Assembly (NCBI RefSeq): GCF_009469595.2
Contig: NZ_SSXV01000019.1
Coordinates: 1 to 64,000, forward strand
From: Thauera sp. 2A1
GTDB lineage: Bacteria; Pseudomonadota; Gammaproteobacteria; Burkholderiales; Rhodocyclaceae
Length of the DNA stretch: 64,000 nucleotides
Direction: 5' to 3'
Shown: positions 25,661-34,788 of the stretch, piece by piece
Numbering within the stretch: position 1 is the stretch's first letter
How the letters are laid out: every line of letters begins with the position of its first letter
Notes under the pieces: model-generated
What the model was told of the DNA's origin: nothing
The model's input: only the letters and a program-made list of their open reading frames with translations
Databases searched by the model: none
Made by a program: the position numbers and the translations under genes

Positions 25661-25794
25661 GGTGCTTTTCTTCACCCCTCGTTATTGTTTCGAACGGGCT
25701 GAAGAATAGCGCGGAAAGACCGATTTCGCAAAAAAATAAAAACGTTTAAAAACAGATAGTTGAAAAAAATTGTTGTGTAATCATTGGTTTCGAT

Positions 25795-25810
25795 GCACTA
25801 GATCTAGTAG
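25795..25810 (-). promoter_or_regulatory. NrdR-type box upstream of nrdJ
   Basis: GCACTAGATCTAGTAG centres on the palindrome CTAGATCTAG and matches the CWATATATWG core of NrdR boxes at eight of ten positions. It is 135 bp upstream of nrdJ. NrdR sites usually come in pairs about 31 bp apart; a poor half-match (ATTGTTGTGT ending near 25778) stands at about that distance. The rest of 25661-25903 is AT-rich leader without a gene. Confidence 0.6.
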
Positions 25811-25903
25811 CACGAAACTGGCGGCCGGGCGCAGAAAATCCTTTGTTTTCGCGGGGTTCCGTCCACTTCCGCAGGTCGCGTCGCAGGCTGGGCGCCGACC
25901 GTC

Positions 25904-26761
25904 TTACAGGCTGCGTCCGCCGGGAAAAAATAGCGACATGTAGGCGGCGAGATGCAGTTCGGCCTCTTCCCGGATGCCGCTGATCATGTCGGGCTGAAGC
26001 CCCAGCGTGGCCCACACCAGCGCATCGACCTCGGCCGATGCCTCGTTGCTCGACAGGCCGAGCTCGTCGGCGCGGACGATGTGATTGGCCAGGTGCACCA
26101 CGCATGCATCCGACGCATACTCGCCGCCGAGCCGCGGCACCGTCTGGGCGCCGATCACGCCGGCAAAGCAGGCAGGAAGTTTCCAGTGGTCCATCAGCGT
26201 GGCGCCCACTTCGCCGAAATCGCAGCCGATGACGCGTCGTTCGACCTGATGCAAGGCTTCACCCGATACCCTCGCCTGAGAGGCCGCCTCTGCCGCGAGC
26301 GTGGGCAGTTCGTGATACATCACGAGATGGCCGATGTCGGCCAGCAAGCCGATGACGAAGATCCGCTCCGGTGCCGACTGCCGGCATGAAAGCGCGATGG
26401 CGCGCGCGGTGAGGCCGCGCAGTACGCTGGCGCGCCAGAAACGGTTCATGTCCATGAATTCGGGACGAACGCCGCGGAAGACCGACTCCAGCGACATTGC
26501 CAGCACGAGATCGTGCACCTGTTGCAGTCCGAGGATGGTCACCGCACGGCTGACGTTGTCGATCGTGCCGTCAAAGCCATACATCGCGCTGTTGACCACC
26601 CGCAGCAGGCGGGTCGTCAGCGCCGGGTCCGCCGCGATCAGCCGCGACACCTCGTGGATTCCGCCGTCGGGGGCGTCCAACTGCTCGCGGATGCGCAGAT
26701 AGACGGTGGGTAGCGAGGTCAGGGCGTCGATCTGGCTGACCAGTTCCTGTGCGGAATACAT
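25904..26761 (-). CDS. HDOD-domain signalling protein
   Basis: A 285-aa protein made almost wholly of an HDOD domain (about residues 8-205), a catalytically inactive relative of HD phosphohydrolases found in signalling and motility regulators. Typical segments are LPTVYLRIREQLDAP, LIAADPALTTRLLRVVNSAMYG and HDLVLAMSLESVF. No output domain (GGDEF, EAL) is attached. It lies 29 bp downstream of the CDF gene on the same strand and may be cotranscribed, although no functional link is obvious. Confidence 0.9.
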   Translation of the reverse strand: MYSAQELVSQIDALTSLPTVYLRIREQLDAPDGGIHEVSRLIAADPALTTRLLRVVNSAMYGFDGTIDNVSRAVTILGLQQVHDLVLAMSLESVFRGVRPEFMDMNRFWRASVLRGLTARAIALSCRQSAPERIFVIGLLADIGHLVMYHELPTLAAEAASQARVSGEALHQVERRVIGCDFGEVGATLMDHWKLPACFAGVIGAQTVPRLGGEYASDACVVHLANHIVRADELGLSSNEASAEVDALVWATLGLQPDMISGIREEAELHLAAYMSLFFPGGRSL

Positions 26762-26790
26762 GTGTGCTTGTCCGGAAGAGGAGGCTTGGA

Positions 26791-27816
26791 TTATCGGTGA
26801 TCGTGGTCGTGTCTTGAACCGCCGGGCATGAAGACCAGCGGTGCGGCGGCCGGAAGCTCCGGCTGCAGGGTGACATGCTCGATGCCGAAGCGTTCAGCGA
26901 GCAAGGCACGTTGCGCCGCGAGGATGGCCGGCCAGCGCCGGGCATCGGTCAGCACGAGGTGCGCCGACAGCGCGGGGCGCCGTGAATCCAGGCTCCAGAT
27001 GTGGAGGTCGTGCACCGAACGCACACCCTCCACCGCTGCCATCGCGCGTCCGACGTCGGGCAGGGAAATGCCGTCGGGCACGCCTTCGAGCAGGGTGTGC
27101 ACCACGCTTCTGAGCAGACTCAACGTGGAGGCCAGGATGAGGCCGCAGATCAGCATCGTCAGCAGCGGATCGATCGGCGTCCAGCCAGTGAATTGGATCA
27201 CCAGGCCGGCGGCGAGTGCCGCGACCGAGCCGAGCAGGTCGCCCATCACGTGCAGCAGTGCGCCACGGGTGTTGAGGTCGCCTTCGCCGCGCGTCAGCAG
27301 CCACGCGACGGCCAGATTGAGCACGAGTCCGCCCAGCGCCACCAGGGTGACCGCCTCGCCGGCGATTTCCCGCGGCGCCATCAGGCGCAGCACCGCCTGC
27401 CACGACAGCAGCGCCACCACCACGAGCATGAAGAGGCTGTTCGCCAGCGCCGCGAGCGCCTCCACCCGGCGCAGGCCGTAGGAGTGGCGCGGGCTGGTGG
27501 GGCGCTGGGCAATGCGTGTCGCCAGTGCCGCGAGCCCCAGTGACAGCGCGTCGGTGACCATGTGGCCGGCGTCGCCGAGCAACGCCAGCGATCCGGACCA
27601 CCAGCCGGCCAGCGCCTCGATGACGGCAAAACCGAGCGTCAGCACGAGTGCCAGCGGCAGATGCCGACTGGCGGCGTGATCGTGATGGTGATGGCCGTGC
27701 GCGGAATGATGGGTGTGCTCGTGCCCATGCTCGTGCGGCGGCACGCCCTGCTCGTGCGTGCCGTGACCATGCAGATGGTGATGGTGATTGTGGTGGGATT
27801 GATGGGCGTCCGTCAT
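26791..27816 (-). CDS. Cation diffusion facilitator metal exporter with His-rich N-terminus
   Basis: A CDF antiporter of 341 aa that exports divalent metals, probably Zn, Co or Cd. The first 50 residues contain many histidines (HHNHHHHLHGHG and HGHHHHDH), a metal-sensing or buffering tail. Six membrane helices follow, with the transport site in LLGDAGHMVTDALSLGLA (D and H in helix II) and HVMGDLLGSVAAL in helix V, then a ferredoxin-like cytoplasmic domain and a last HDHDHR. It resembles the CzcD/ZitB group. No metal regulator adjoins it. Confidence 0.93.
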   Translation of the reverse strand: MTDAHQSHHNHHHHLHGHGTHEQGVPPHEHGHEHTHHSAHGHHHHDHAASRHLPLALVLTLGFAVIEALAGWWSGSLALLGDAGHMVTDALSLGLAALATRIAQRPTSPRHSYGLRRVEALAALANSLFMLVVVALLSWQAVLRLMAPREIAGEAVTLVALGGLVLNLAVAWLLTRGEGDLNTRGALLHVMGDLLGSVAALAAGLVIQFTGWTPIDPLLTMLICGLILASTLSLLRSVVHTLLEGVPDGISLPDVGRAMAAVEGVRSVHDLHIWSLDSRRPALSAHLVLTDARRWPAILAAQRALLAERFGIEHVTLQPELPAAAPLVFMPGGSRHDHDHR

Positions 27817-28263
27817 GCCGATCGATGGTCGTGGTCGATGGCAGGATTATGCGGCCTCGCGCCAGCCCGATGGGCAGCTAGACCGTGCGACCTGCGATGA
27901 GGCAATAGGGGAAAGCGTCTAGCGCGCTGACTCATTCACCCAACTGCAGCGCTCGAATATGATCGATGTCATAGCTTGGGGTGGGGGTGATGCGGAGCGT
28001 GCACGTTGCGAGTGCTGAGCGAAGCGCGTTTGCACGCGAATGCAAGCGCTCTGAGCGGCGATCACACGCAGCGACACGTCTGAGTGACCCCCCAAAAGCG
28101 ACGAGCGTCAAAACACGCAGAATGCGCACAGCGTCAAACATGCAAACAGCATAGATCGTGCCCCGTCGCTCTCGCGCGTCGCTCGCGTGCGCTACCCACA
28201 CAGCAACCGTGACCCCCGCTCTGTCACCGACCCCGCCGAAACTGTCCGCGCTCTCGTCGTCGC
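27817..28263. other. Long stretch without a convincing gene
   Basis: These 447 bases separate the CDF gene from the orphan membrane protein. An open frame on minus (27932-28267, TTG start sharing TTGA with the upstream stop) encodes 111 aa rich in Arg and Ala and looks non-genuine. Base composition and repeated GCG/CGC words differ from the surrounding genes. No repeat, tRNA or mobile element was recognised. Confidence 0.4.
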
Positions 28264-28791
28264 TCAAGTCTCAGCGTCAGTAGTCGCGCGCTCGCCCGTC
28301 CTCTGCACCGCTCTTGCTTGAACTTCATCCAGCGGGCGCTGAACGCGGACGTACCAAAACCAGAACCCTGCCGTACAGACGAGCAGACCTAGCAACCCGG
28401 TCACGATGCTGATGGTTCGATACGTCTCGAACTGACGTTGCAGATGTGACAGCATGTGCTTGCCGCTCTGTAACTCAGTCATGGCGATTTGAAGGTCTCT
28501 TGATGCGTTGGCACGCTGGACGCGAGTTGCTGCCACGCCCTTGCATTCCTGACTGTTGATCTGCGGGCGAACCTTCTCGGCTTCAGCTATCGCACACACG
28601 AGATCCGTTCGCGAGTCGTCATCAGCCTGGACGGCTCTCTCCAGCATCGGCCCCCAAGCTGCATTCCACTTTGCGAGTTCTCGGCTGTGTTCCTCTAGTC
28701 GTTGCAGCGGAAGGTAAAAGCTGAACCCAAAGACGATCAAGCCAAATATCGCTAGAAACTTATACAGGTTGTCGGTGGGTGGCTGCATCAT
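28264..28791 (-). CDS. Orphan membrane protein, two membrane segments with a helical linker
   Basis: A 175-aa protein with a hydrophobic N-terminal segment (about 9-28), a long polar helical region (29-120) and a second membrane helix (about 124-147). The layout resembles the sensor part of a chemoreceptor or histidine kinase with the periplasmic helices but no output domain. It contains two cysteines near VCAIAEAE and SQECKG. Less GC-rich than neighbouring genes, flanked by non-coding stretches on both sides, it looks like an acquired orphan. I recognise no family. The start is one of two adjacent ATGs (28791, 28788) with a weak binding site. Confidence 0.6.
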   Translation of the reverse strand: MMQPPTDNLYKFLAIFGLIVFGFSFYLPLQRLEEHSRELAKWNAAWGPMLERAVQADDDSRTDLVCAIAEAEKVRPQINSQECKGVAATRVQRANASRDLQIAMTELQSGKHMLSHLQRQFETYRTISIVTGLLGLLVCTAGFWFWYVRVQRPLDEVQARAVQRTGERATTDAET

Positions 28792-29059
28792 GAGGGTGTG
28801 TCCGCTTGGCGCTTGCGCTGCATGGTTCGCGACGCTTCAGAATCTACCATGCGTCCTGTTGCCCGTAGCCTTCCCCTTCGCTCGCCCTTCGTCCCTGTGG
28901 GCAGCGCCCGCCCACGTCAGCACACCCCGCGCAACATCGTCTATCCTCAGAACCGAAGCCGCCTGCTCTGTGCACCGCCTTGTGCGTGTGTATTCAAGCG
29001 TGTATGCAACGAACAAGTGAAAAATAATAAGTTATAAAGATCAACAAGATAGGTGTAAC

Positions 29060-29923
29060 GTGCGCATCTTGAGCTGGAACATTCAGTGGGGGCGCGGGGC
29101 CGATGGCCGCGTCGAACTGGCGCGCACCGTTGCTGCGATCAGGGCTGCTGGCGAATTCGACGTGATCTGTCTGCAGGAGGTCGCGTGCAACTTCGAGGGT
29201 TTGCCGGGGGGTTCGGGCGGCGACGAGGTGGCGTTGCTTGCTGCGGCGTTTCCCGGGCACACGCCGGTGTTCGGCGCCGGGCTGGACATTGCGGATGGGC
29301 GCGGCGGGCGCGCGCTGTTCGGCAACCTGCTGCTGTCGCGCCTGCCGGTGGGACAGGTGTTCCGCCACATGCTGCCGGCGCCTGCCGATCCGGCCTGGCC
29401 TTCGATGCAGCGCGTGTGCGTGGAGGCGGTGGTCAGCGGTGCGAGCGGTCCGCTGCGTGTCCTGACGACGCACCTCGAGTACTACTCGGCCCGCCAGCGT
29501 GGTGCGCAGGTGCAAGCCCTGCGTGCGCTGCAGGTCGAGGCGGCGGGGCAGGCCGCCGCGCCGTCGGCGGCGAAGGAGTCCAACCCCGCCTTCACCCTGC
29601 CGGCGCGGCCGGCCGCGGCGGTGGTATGCGGTGACTTCAACTGCGAACCGGGCTCGCCCGAATACCAGCAGATGTTGCGGCCACTGGCGGACGGGGTACC
29701 GCCGTGGCGCGACGCGTGGACGGTGGTGCATCCGGGCGCGGCGCATGCGCCGACCGTAGGCCTGCACGGTGCAGAGTGGCCCGACCGGGCGTATTGCTGC
29801 GACTTCGCCTTCGTCACCGGGGACCTCGTCGGCCGCGTGCGCTCGCTGCAGGTGCTGGCCGACACGCCGGCCTCCGATCACCAGCCCATCGTGCTCGAGC
29901 TCGACGACGCGCCGGCTGGCTGA
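29060..29923 (+). CDS. Endonuclease/exonuclease/phosphatase-family protein
   Basis: A metal-dependent phosphoesterase of the EEP fold, 287 aa. Active-site landmarks are present in order: N in LSWNIQWGRG, the metal-binding E in VICLQEVA, H in LTTHLEYYS, GDFN, and the terminal SDHQP. Members act on DNA, RNA, phospholipids or phosphoinositides, and this sequence does not tell which. The start is a GTG at 29060. It is monocistronic, preceded by 268 AT-richer bases without a gene. Confidence 0.88.
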   Translation: MRILSWNIQWGRGADGRVELARTVAAIRAAGEFDVICLQEVACNFEGLPGGSGGDEVALLAAAFPGHTPVFGAGLDIADGRGGRALFGNLLLSRLPVGQVFRHMLPAPADPAWPSMQRVCVEAVVSGASGPLRVLTTHLEYYSARQRGAQVQALRALQVEAAGQAAAPSAAKESNPAFTLPARPAAAVVCGDFNCEPGSPEYQQMLRPLADGVPPWRDAWTVVHPGAAHAPTVGLHGAEWPDRAYCCDFAFVTGDLVGRVRSLQVLADTPASDHQPIVLELDDAPAG

Positions 29924-29998
29924 CGCTCGCGCGGCGCGACGCTCGTACGCACGCAGGCCGGGCCGATTCAGAGACGGCGGCACCGCCAAGGGCGGTGG

Positions 29999-30793
29999 TC
30001 AGCGTCCGGGCAGCGGCTCGACCAGGTCGCGGTAGGCATGCCAGGTCGCATGGCCGACGATGGGCATGGTCACGACCAGGCCGAGGTGGAAGCTGAGGAA
30101 GCCGAGGAGGGTCAGGCCGGCGATGAGCAAGGCCCACACGATCATCGCGGCCGGATTGCGCGTCAGCGCGCCGACGCTCGCCAGCATGGAGCTGATCGCA
30201 TCCTGGTTGCGGTCGAGCATCAGCGGGATGGACACCACGCTGGCGGCGAAGACGATGGTCGCGAAGATCAGGCCGATGCCGAAATACACGCCGAGGAACT
30301 CGGCGTTCTGCAAGCTCAGTACCTGTTCGAGGAAGCCGGACAGGTTGGGCATCTCGTTGGTATAGAACAGCGCGAAGATCACCAGCGAGGCGCGCGCCCA
30401 GACGAGGAACACGATGCCCAGCACCACCGCGAAGATGCCGATGTTGCCCGCGTTGCGCCGCCACACGGTGAGCGTCGGTGCCAGCGAGCAGCCCTCGCCG
30501 AGCTCGCGCCGGCGGCTGATCTCGTACAGACCCATCGCGAGGAAGGGGCCCAGCAGCAGGAAGCCGGATGTCAGGGCCGAGGTGTATTCGTAGGCGTGCT
30601 CGAATACGAAGGTGATCAGCAGGCCCATGCCGGTGAAGCAGAAGCCGTAGAACAGGCTGGGAATGGGGCAGGACTTGAAATCCGCGAGGCCGCGCGCCAC
30701 CCAGCGCAGGGGCGCGCTTGCGGGAACGTCTCGCACGGTGGGAAAGGGTGGCTGCTGGTTGTCTTCCAGCGGGGCATCGTTCTGCTGCGACAT
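29999..30793 (-). CDS. DUF2189-type integral membrane protein
   Basis: A membrane protein of 264 aa with about six hydrophobic segments after a short polar N-terminus (MSQQNDAPLEDNQQPPFPTV). The opening WVARGLADFKSCPIPSLFYG, the GPFLAMGLYEISRRRELGE motif and the C-terminal PIVGHATWHAYRDLV are those of the DUF2189 family, linked in some annotations to cytochrome c oxidase subunit I-like proteins but without known function. The ATG at 30793 is preferred over the frame start at 30886 because family members begin here. Confidence 0.85.
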   Translation of the reverse strand: MSQQNDAPLEDNQQPPFPTVRDVPASAPLRWVARGLADFKSCPIPSLFYGFCFTGMGLLITFVFEHAYEYTSALTSGFLLLGPFLAMGLYEISRRRELGEGCSLAPTLTVWRRNAGNIGIFAVVLGIVFLVWARASLVIFALFYTNEMPNLSGFLEQVLSLQNAEFLGVYFGIGLIFATIVFAASVVSIPLMLDRNQDAISSMLASVGALTRNPAAMIVWALLIAGLTLLGFLSFHLGLVVTMPIVGHATWHAYRDLVEPLPGR

Positions 30794-30848
30794 TGTCTTC
30801 TCCTGGTTGGGGCCTTGCTTGCAGCGGAGCGGCGTGTCGCGGTTCTTG

Positions 30849-31673
30849 TCAGGGTGCCGCTGCGACGAACGCCCGGATCGCATCACTCAGGATCACCGGC
30901 GCTTCGTCCATCATCAAATGGCCAGCACCGGGGATCTGGATCATGCTCGCGCCGCCCGTCGTGGCGTGCAGCGCGTTGAAAAGAGCTTGTGCCGCTTCGG
31001 GCGGCGTCATGCGGTCGCGTTCGCCGCAGACCAGCAGCGCGGGACAACGCACCTGCGATGCGGCCATCAGTCCGTCCTGCCATGCGTTGCACGCGCCAAG
31101 ATCGATCGCCAGCGATGCGGCAGGTTGCCGCTGCATGCGATGCAGGTTGAGCGCCTGCAGGGCGGCGAGTCGGGCTTCGCCGAGTTCTTCGAGCGGGCCG
31201 AACGACCACTTGTTCACCATCGCCCACGCCGCAGGCAGGTCTTCGCGTGCCGCGTCCACCAGGAAGGGGGCCACCGGCATCGGCGCGACGCTGCCGACGA
31301 GTACCAGCTTCACACAGCGGTCGGCCACGCGTGCCGCCGCGGCAAGGGCGGTCAGCGAGCCCATGCTGTGGCCGACGAGACTCAGGCGCGCACATTCCAG
31401 CCTGTCGAGCAGGCGCACGAGCCACGCAGCCTGGGTGTCGACGTCCGCAAGGGCTGCGCCGCCGGACTCGCCGTGACCGGGGAGATCGGGGGCAAGCGTC
31501 CGCAGGCCAGCCGTGACCAGCGCGGCTGCCACGTCGTTCCACACCGTGTGATCGTGGCCGGCGCCGTGGATCAGGACGATGGCAGGCGCCCCTGAGGTGG
31601 AGGCGTCGCCATGCGGGCCATGAGCGGCAACGCAGACGCGATAGCCGTCGAGTTCCAGATGGACGAGGGGCAT
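30849..31673 (-). CDS. Alpha/beta-hydrolase fold protein
   Basis: A 274-aa alpha/beta hydrolase. The oxyanion-hole loop is LIHGAGHDHTVW, the nucleophile elbow GHSMGS (Ser as nucleophile), an Asp in CGERDRMTP and the catalytic His in IPGAGHLMM. Substrate unknown; the family includes esterases and carboxylesterases of degradation pathways. It lies 10 nt downstream of the DUF465 gene on the same strand, so the two may be an operon. The ATG at 31673 is preferred to the longer frame. Confidence 0.92.
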   Translation of the reverse strand: MPLVHLELDGYRVCVAAHGPHGDASTSGAPAIVLIHGAGHDHTVWNDVAAALVTAGLRTLAPDLPGHGESGGAALADVDTQAAWLVRLLDRLECARLSLVGHSMGSLTALAAAARVADRCVKLVLVGSVAPMPVAPFLVDAAREDLPAAWAMVNKWSFGPLEELGEARLAALQALNLHRMQRQPAASLAIDLGACNAWQDGLMAASQVRCPALLVCGERDRMTPPEAAQALFNALHATTGGASMIQIPGAGHLMMDEAPVILSDAIRAFVAAAP

Positions 31674-31683
31674 GCGCGTCTGC

Positions 31684-31899
31684 TCAGGCGAATTCGTCGG
31701 GATCGACAATGCGTTCGATGGCGGCGATTCGGTCCTTCAGTGCGAGCTTGCGCTTCTTCAGGCGGCGCAGCATCAGTTCGTCATCGACCGGAGTGGCGTT
31801 GAGGCGTGCGATGGCTTCGTCGAGGTCGCGGTGTTCCAACCGCAAATCTTCCAGACGGGCTCGCAGGCTGGTCACGTCATCGAAGGACGCATCGTTCAT
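31684..31899 (-). CDS. DUF465 (YdcH-like) small coiled-coil protein
   Basis: A 71-aa highly charged helical protein. Residues 10-70 form a heptad-like coil (RARLEDLRLEHRDLDEAIARL, then MLRRLKKRKLALKDRIAAIE) and match the DUF465/YdcH family of short proteins that occur widely in Proteobacteria without known function. The start at 31899 (MNDASFDD) is preferred to the longer frame to 32217, which is antisense to the greB N-terminal region. Confidence 0.88.
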   Translation of the reverse strand: MNDASFDDVTSLRARLEDLRLEHRDLDEAIARLNATPVDDELMLRRLKKRKLALKDRIAAIERIVDPDEFA

Positions 31900-32076
31900 C
31901 GAGTCACCTGCATGAGGCGAGGGGCGCTTGTGCGCCGAGGCTGGGGTTCGGGTGGATGGTATGCGGGCGCCTTGAGAATGACAACCACAGCGCACTGCGC
32001 ACCCGTGCCGGGATGGCAGCGGCGGAGGGCATGGCTTAACATGCGGCGCTCCATGACAGAGGCGACGGTCCGTACT

Positions 32077-32634
32077 GTGAGCAAGGCATTCACCCGCGAA
32101 GGCGACGGCCAGGACGACGAGGAGGAAGAGCTCTCGCCGTCGCTGCGGCTCCCCGCCGGCAGCAAGAACTACATGACCCGCCGCGGCTACGACGCGCTGC
32201 GCGCCGAGCTCGAGCAACTGGTGCGCACCGAGCGACCGCGGCTGGTCGAGACGGTGGCGTGGGCGGCCGGCAACGGTGACCGTTCCGAGAATGGCGACTA
32301 CATCTACGGCAAGAAGCGCCTGCGCGAGATCGACCGCCGCATCCGCTTCCTGATCAAGCGCATCGAGAGCGCCGACGTGGTCGACCCCGAGCGCCAGCAG
32401 GAGCTGGACCAGGTCTTCTTTGGCGCCACCGTCACCATCGAGGATGTCGAGACTGCGGAGCAGCAGACCTGGCAGATCGTCGGTGTGGACGAGGCCGATG
32501 CCTCCGACGGCCGCATAAGCTGGATTTCACCGCTGGCGCGTGCGCTGCTGAAGGCGAAGGAGGGCGACGCGGTGCGCTTCCAGAGCCCGGCCGGCATGCG
32601 CGAGGTGGAGATCGTCGCGATCCGCTACGTGTGA
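32077..32634 (+). CDS. greB: Transcription elongation factor GreB
   Basis: Protein that rescues backtracked RNA polymerase by stimulating transcript cleavage. It is 185 aa: an N-terminal coiled coil with the GreB pattern [24 protein letters not shown], whose tip acidic residues act in the polymerase secondary channel, and a C-terminal FKBP-like domain ([21 protein letters not shown]). A polar, acidic N-terminal extension is present. The start is uncertain: GTG 32077 gives the VSKAFTRE opening common in betaproteobacteria; ATG 32053 or 32041 would add 8-12 residues. htpG follows, 80 nt after its stop. Confidence 0.94.
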   Translation: MSKAFTREGDGQDDEEEELSPSLRLPAGSKNYMTRRGYDALRAELEQLVRTERPRLVETVAWAAGNGDRSENGDYIYGKKRLREIDRRIRFLIKRIESADVVDPERQQELDQVFFGATVTIEDVETAEQQTWQIVGVDEADASDGRISWISPLARALLKAKEGDAVRFQSPAGMREVEIVAIRYV

Positions 32635-32647
32635 CCGCGTACCGGGT

Positions 32648-32675
32648 CTTGAAACCGGCGCTGCCATCCCCAGAT
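32648..32675 (+). promoter_or_regulatory. Sigma-32 (heat-shock) type promoter of htpG
   Basis: CTTGAAA at 32648-32654 and CCCCAGAT at 32668-32675, with a 13-bp spacer, match the RpoH consensus CTTGAAA-N11-16-CCCCATNT with one mismatch. The site lies between greB and htpG, 39 bp before the htpG ATG. Heat-shock control of htpG is typical in proteobacteria. Confidence 0.8.
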
Positions 32676-32714
32676 ACGCTCGCACTGATCCGTAACCGAG
32701 CTGGAGCCGTACTC

Positions 32715-34658
32715 ATGTCCGAAACCGCCGCCCCGACCGACAAGAACTCGCAGACGCTGGCCTTCCAGGCCGAGGTGAAGCAACTCCTTCACCTGATGAT
32801 CCATTCGCTGTATTCCAACCGCGAGATCTTCCTGCGCGAGCTCGTCTCCAACGCCTCCGACGCCTGCGACAAGCTGCGCTTCGAGGCGCTCGACAACGGC
32901 GCGCTGTACGAGAACGACAGCGAGCTGAAGATCCGCATCGGCTTCGATGCGGAGGCCAAGACCGTCACCATCGCCGACAACGGCATCGGCATGAGCCGCG
33001 ACGAGGCCATCGCCCACCTCGGCACCATCGCCAAGTCGGGTACCAAGGAGTTCTTCGGCAAGCTCACCGGCGACCAGAAGAAGGACGCCCACCTGATCGG
33101 CCAGTTCGGCGTCGGCTTCTACTCCGCCTTCATCGTCGCCGACAAGGTCACCGTGGCGTCGCGCCGCGCCGGCCTCCCCGCCGAGCAGGGCGTGAGGTGG
33201 GAATGCTCGATGACCGGCGACGAGGCCGGCGCTTACACCGTGGAGCAGGTGGAGAAGGCTGGTCGCGGCACCGAGATCACGCTGCACCTGCGCGAAGGCC
33301 AGGAAGACCTGCTGTCGTCGTGGAAGCTCAAGAGCCTGATCCGCAAGTACTCCGATCACATCGTGCAGCCGATCGTGATGAAGAAGGAGGAGTGGAACGA
33401 AGAGCAGAAGAAGCAGGTATTGAGCGACGAGGACGAGACGGTCAACCAGGCCAACGCGCTGTGGACCCGGTCGAAGAACGACATTTCTGAGGACGAGTAC
33501 ACCGCCTTCTACAAGCACGTCGCCCACGACTTCGAGGACCCGCTGGCGTGGACGCACTCGCGCGTCGAGGGCCGCCACGAATACACCAACCTGCTGTACA
33601 TCCCGAAGAACGCGCCCTTCGACCTGTGGGACCGCAACGCCAAGCACGGCATCAAGCTGTACGTGAAGCGCGTGTTCATCATGGACGACGCCGAGAAGCT
33701 GATGCCGACCTACCTGCGCTTCGTGCGCGGCGTGGTCGATTCGGCCGATCTGCCGCTCAACGTGTCGCGCGAGATCCTGCAGGAATCGAAGGACATCGAC
33801 ACCATCCGCGCCGGGTGCACGAAGAAGGTGCTGACCCTGCTCGAGAGCCTGGCCAACAGCGACGAGGCCGCCGACAAGGAGAAGTACGCCGAGTTCTGGA
33901 AGGCGTTCGGCAAGGTGCTGAAGGAAGGCGTGGGTGAGGATTTCGCCAACAAAGACAAGATCGCCGGCCTGCTGCGCTTCGCCTCGACCAAGCTGGACAC
34001 CCAGGAAGAGGTGGTGTCGCTCGCCGACTACATCGGCCGCATGAAGGAAGGCCAGGACAAGATCTACTTCGTCACCGCCGAGACCTTCAACGCCGCGAAG
34101 AACAGCCCGCATCTCGAGGTCTTCCGCAAGAAGGGCATCGAGGTGCTGCTGCTCACCGACCGCGTCGACGAGTGGGTGGTGGGCAACCTCACCGAGTTCG
34201 ACGGCAAGCCGCTGGTGTCGGTTGCCAAGGGCGGCCTGGACCTGGGCGCGCTGGAAGACGAGGCAGAGAAGAAGGAAGCCGAGAAGGCCGCCGACGAGTA
34301 CAAGGAACTGCTCGACAAGATGAAGGCGAGCCTGGGCGAGCGCGTCAAGGACGTGAAGGTGACGCTGCGCCTGACCGACTCGCCCGCCTGCCTGGTGGCC
34401 GACGAGCACGACCTGGGCATGAACCTGGCGCGCATCCTCAAGGCCGCGGGGCAGAGCGCGCCGGTGTCGAAGCCCATCCTAGAGATCAACCCCAGCCATC
34501 CGGCGGTGTTGCGCCTGAAGTACGAGGAGAAGCACTTCGACGACTGGGCGGCAGTGCTGTTCGACCAGGCCCTGCTGGCCGAAGGCGGCACGCTCGACGA
34601 TCCGGCCACGTTCGTGAAACGCATCAACCAGTTGATGATGGCGATGAGCGGCAACTGA
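32715..34658 (+). CDS. htpG: Hsp90-family molecular chaperone HtpG
   Basis: Cytosolic ATP-dependent chaperone of 647 aa. The N-terminal GHKL ATPase domain shows [28 protein letters not shown] and the [11 protein letters not shown] lid, followed by the middle domain ([11 protein letters not shown]) and the C-terminal dimerisation domain ending MMAMSGN. The ATG at 32715 is the family start; the frame extends back to 32631 only because it is open. A sigma-32-like promoter is just upstream and a long hairpin at 34709 follows. Confidence 0.97.
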   Translation: MSETAAPTDKNSQTLAFQAEVKQLLHLMIHSLYSNREIFLRELVSNASDACDKLRFEALDNGALYENDSELKIRIGFDAEAKTVTIADNGIGMSRDEAIAHLGTIAKSGTKEFFGKLTGDQKKDAHLIGQFGVGFYSAFIVADKVTVASRRAGLPAEQGVRWECSMTGDEAGAYTVEQVEKAGRGTEITLHLREGQEDLLSSWKLKSLIRKYSDHIVQPIVMKKEEWNEEQKKQVLSDEDETVNQANALWTRSKNDISEDEYTAFYKHVAHDFEDPLAWTHSRVEGRHEYTNLLYIPKNAPFDLWDRNAKHGIKLYVKRVFIMDDAEKLMPTYLRFVRGVVDSADLPLNVSREILQESKDIDTIRAGCTKKVLTLLESLANSDEAADKEKYAEFWKAFGKVLKEGVGEDFANKDKIAGLLRFASTKLDTQEEVVSLADYIGRMKEGQDKIYFVTAETFNAAKNSPHLEVFRKKGIEVLLLTDRVDEWVVGNLTEFDGKPLVSVAKGGLDLGALEDEAEKKEAEKAADEYKELLDKMKASLGERVKDVKVTLRLTDSPACLVADEHDLGMNLARILKAAGQSAPVSKPILEINPSHPAVLRLKYEEKHFDDWAAVLFDQALLAEGGTLDDPATFVKRINQLMMAMSGN

Positions 34659-34708
34659 GCTTCATTGCCGCGGCGCCCGAGTTTGCGGGCGGCGGCGCGA
34701 GGCGATGC

Positions 34709-34757
34709 CACAATGAAACGGGCGAGCGGCCCATAGCCGCTCGCCCGTTTCATTGTG
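34709..34757. terminator. Long perfect inverted repeat between htpG and yceI
   Basis: CACAATGAAACGGGCGAGCG at 34709 starts a perfect 22-bp stem (34709-34730 with 34736-34757) around a 5-nt loop, CCATA. It lies between convergent htpG and yceI and ends in TTTCATTGTG, so it probably terminates both. Its stem is longer than most terminators. Confidence 0.8.
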
Positions 34758-34788
34758 CCGCCGTCGTCAGATCGGCGACCGTCAAGGT

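Noticed and set aside
23378-25702. A 774-codon plus-strand frame opposite nrdJ
   Set aside because: It is antisense to a clear class II reductase and has no domain; long antisense frames are common at this GC content.
27932-28267. 111-codon minus-strand frame sharing TTGA with the upstream stop
   Set aside because: TTG start, Arg/Ala-rich random-looking translation, no ribosome site or motif.
32625-34409. A 594-codon minus-strand frame opposite htpG
   Set aside because: Shadow of the Hsp90 gene, with low-complexity Leu/Val/Asp-rich translation.
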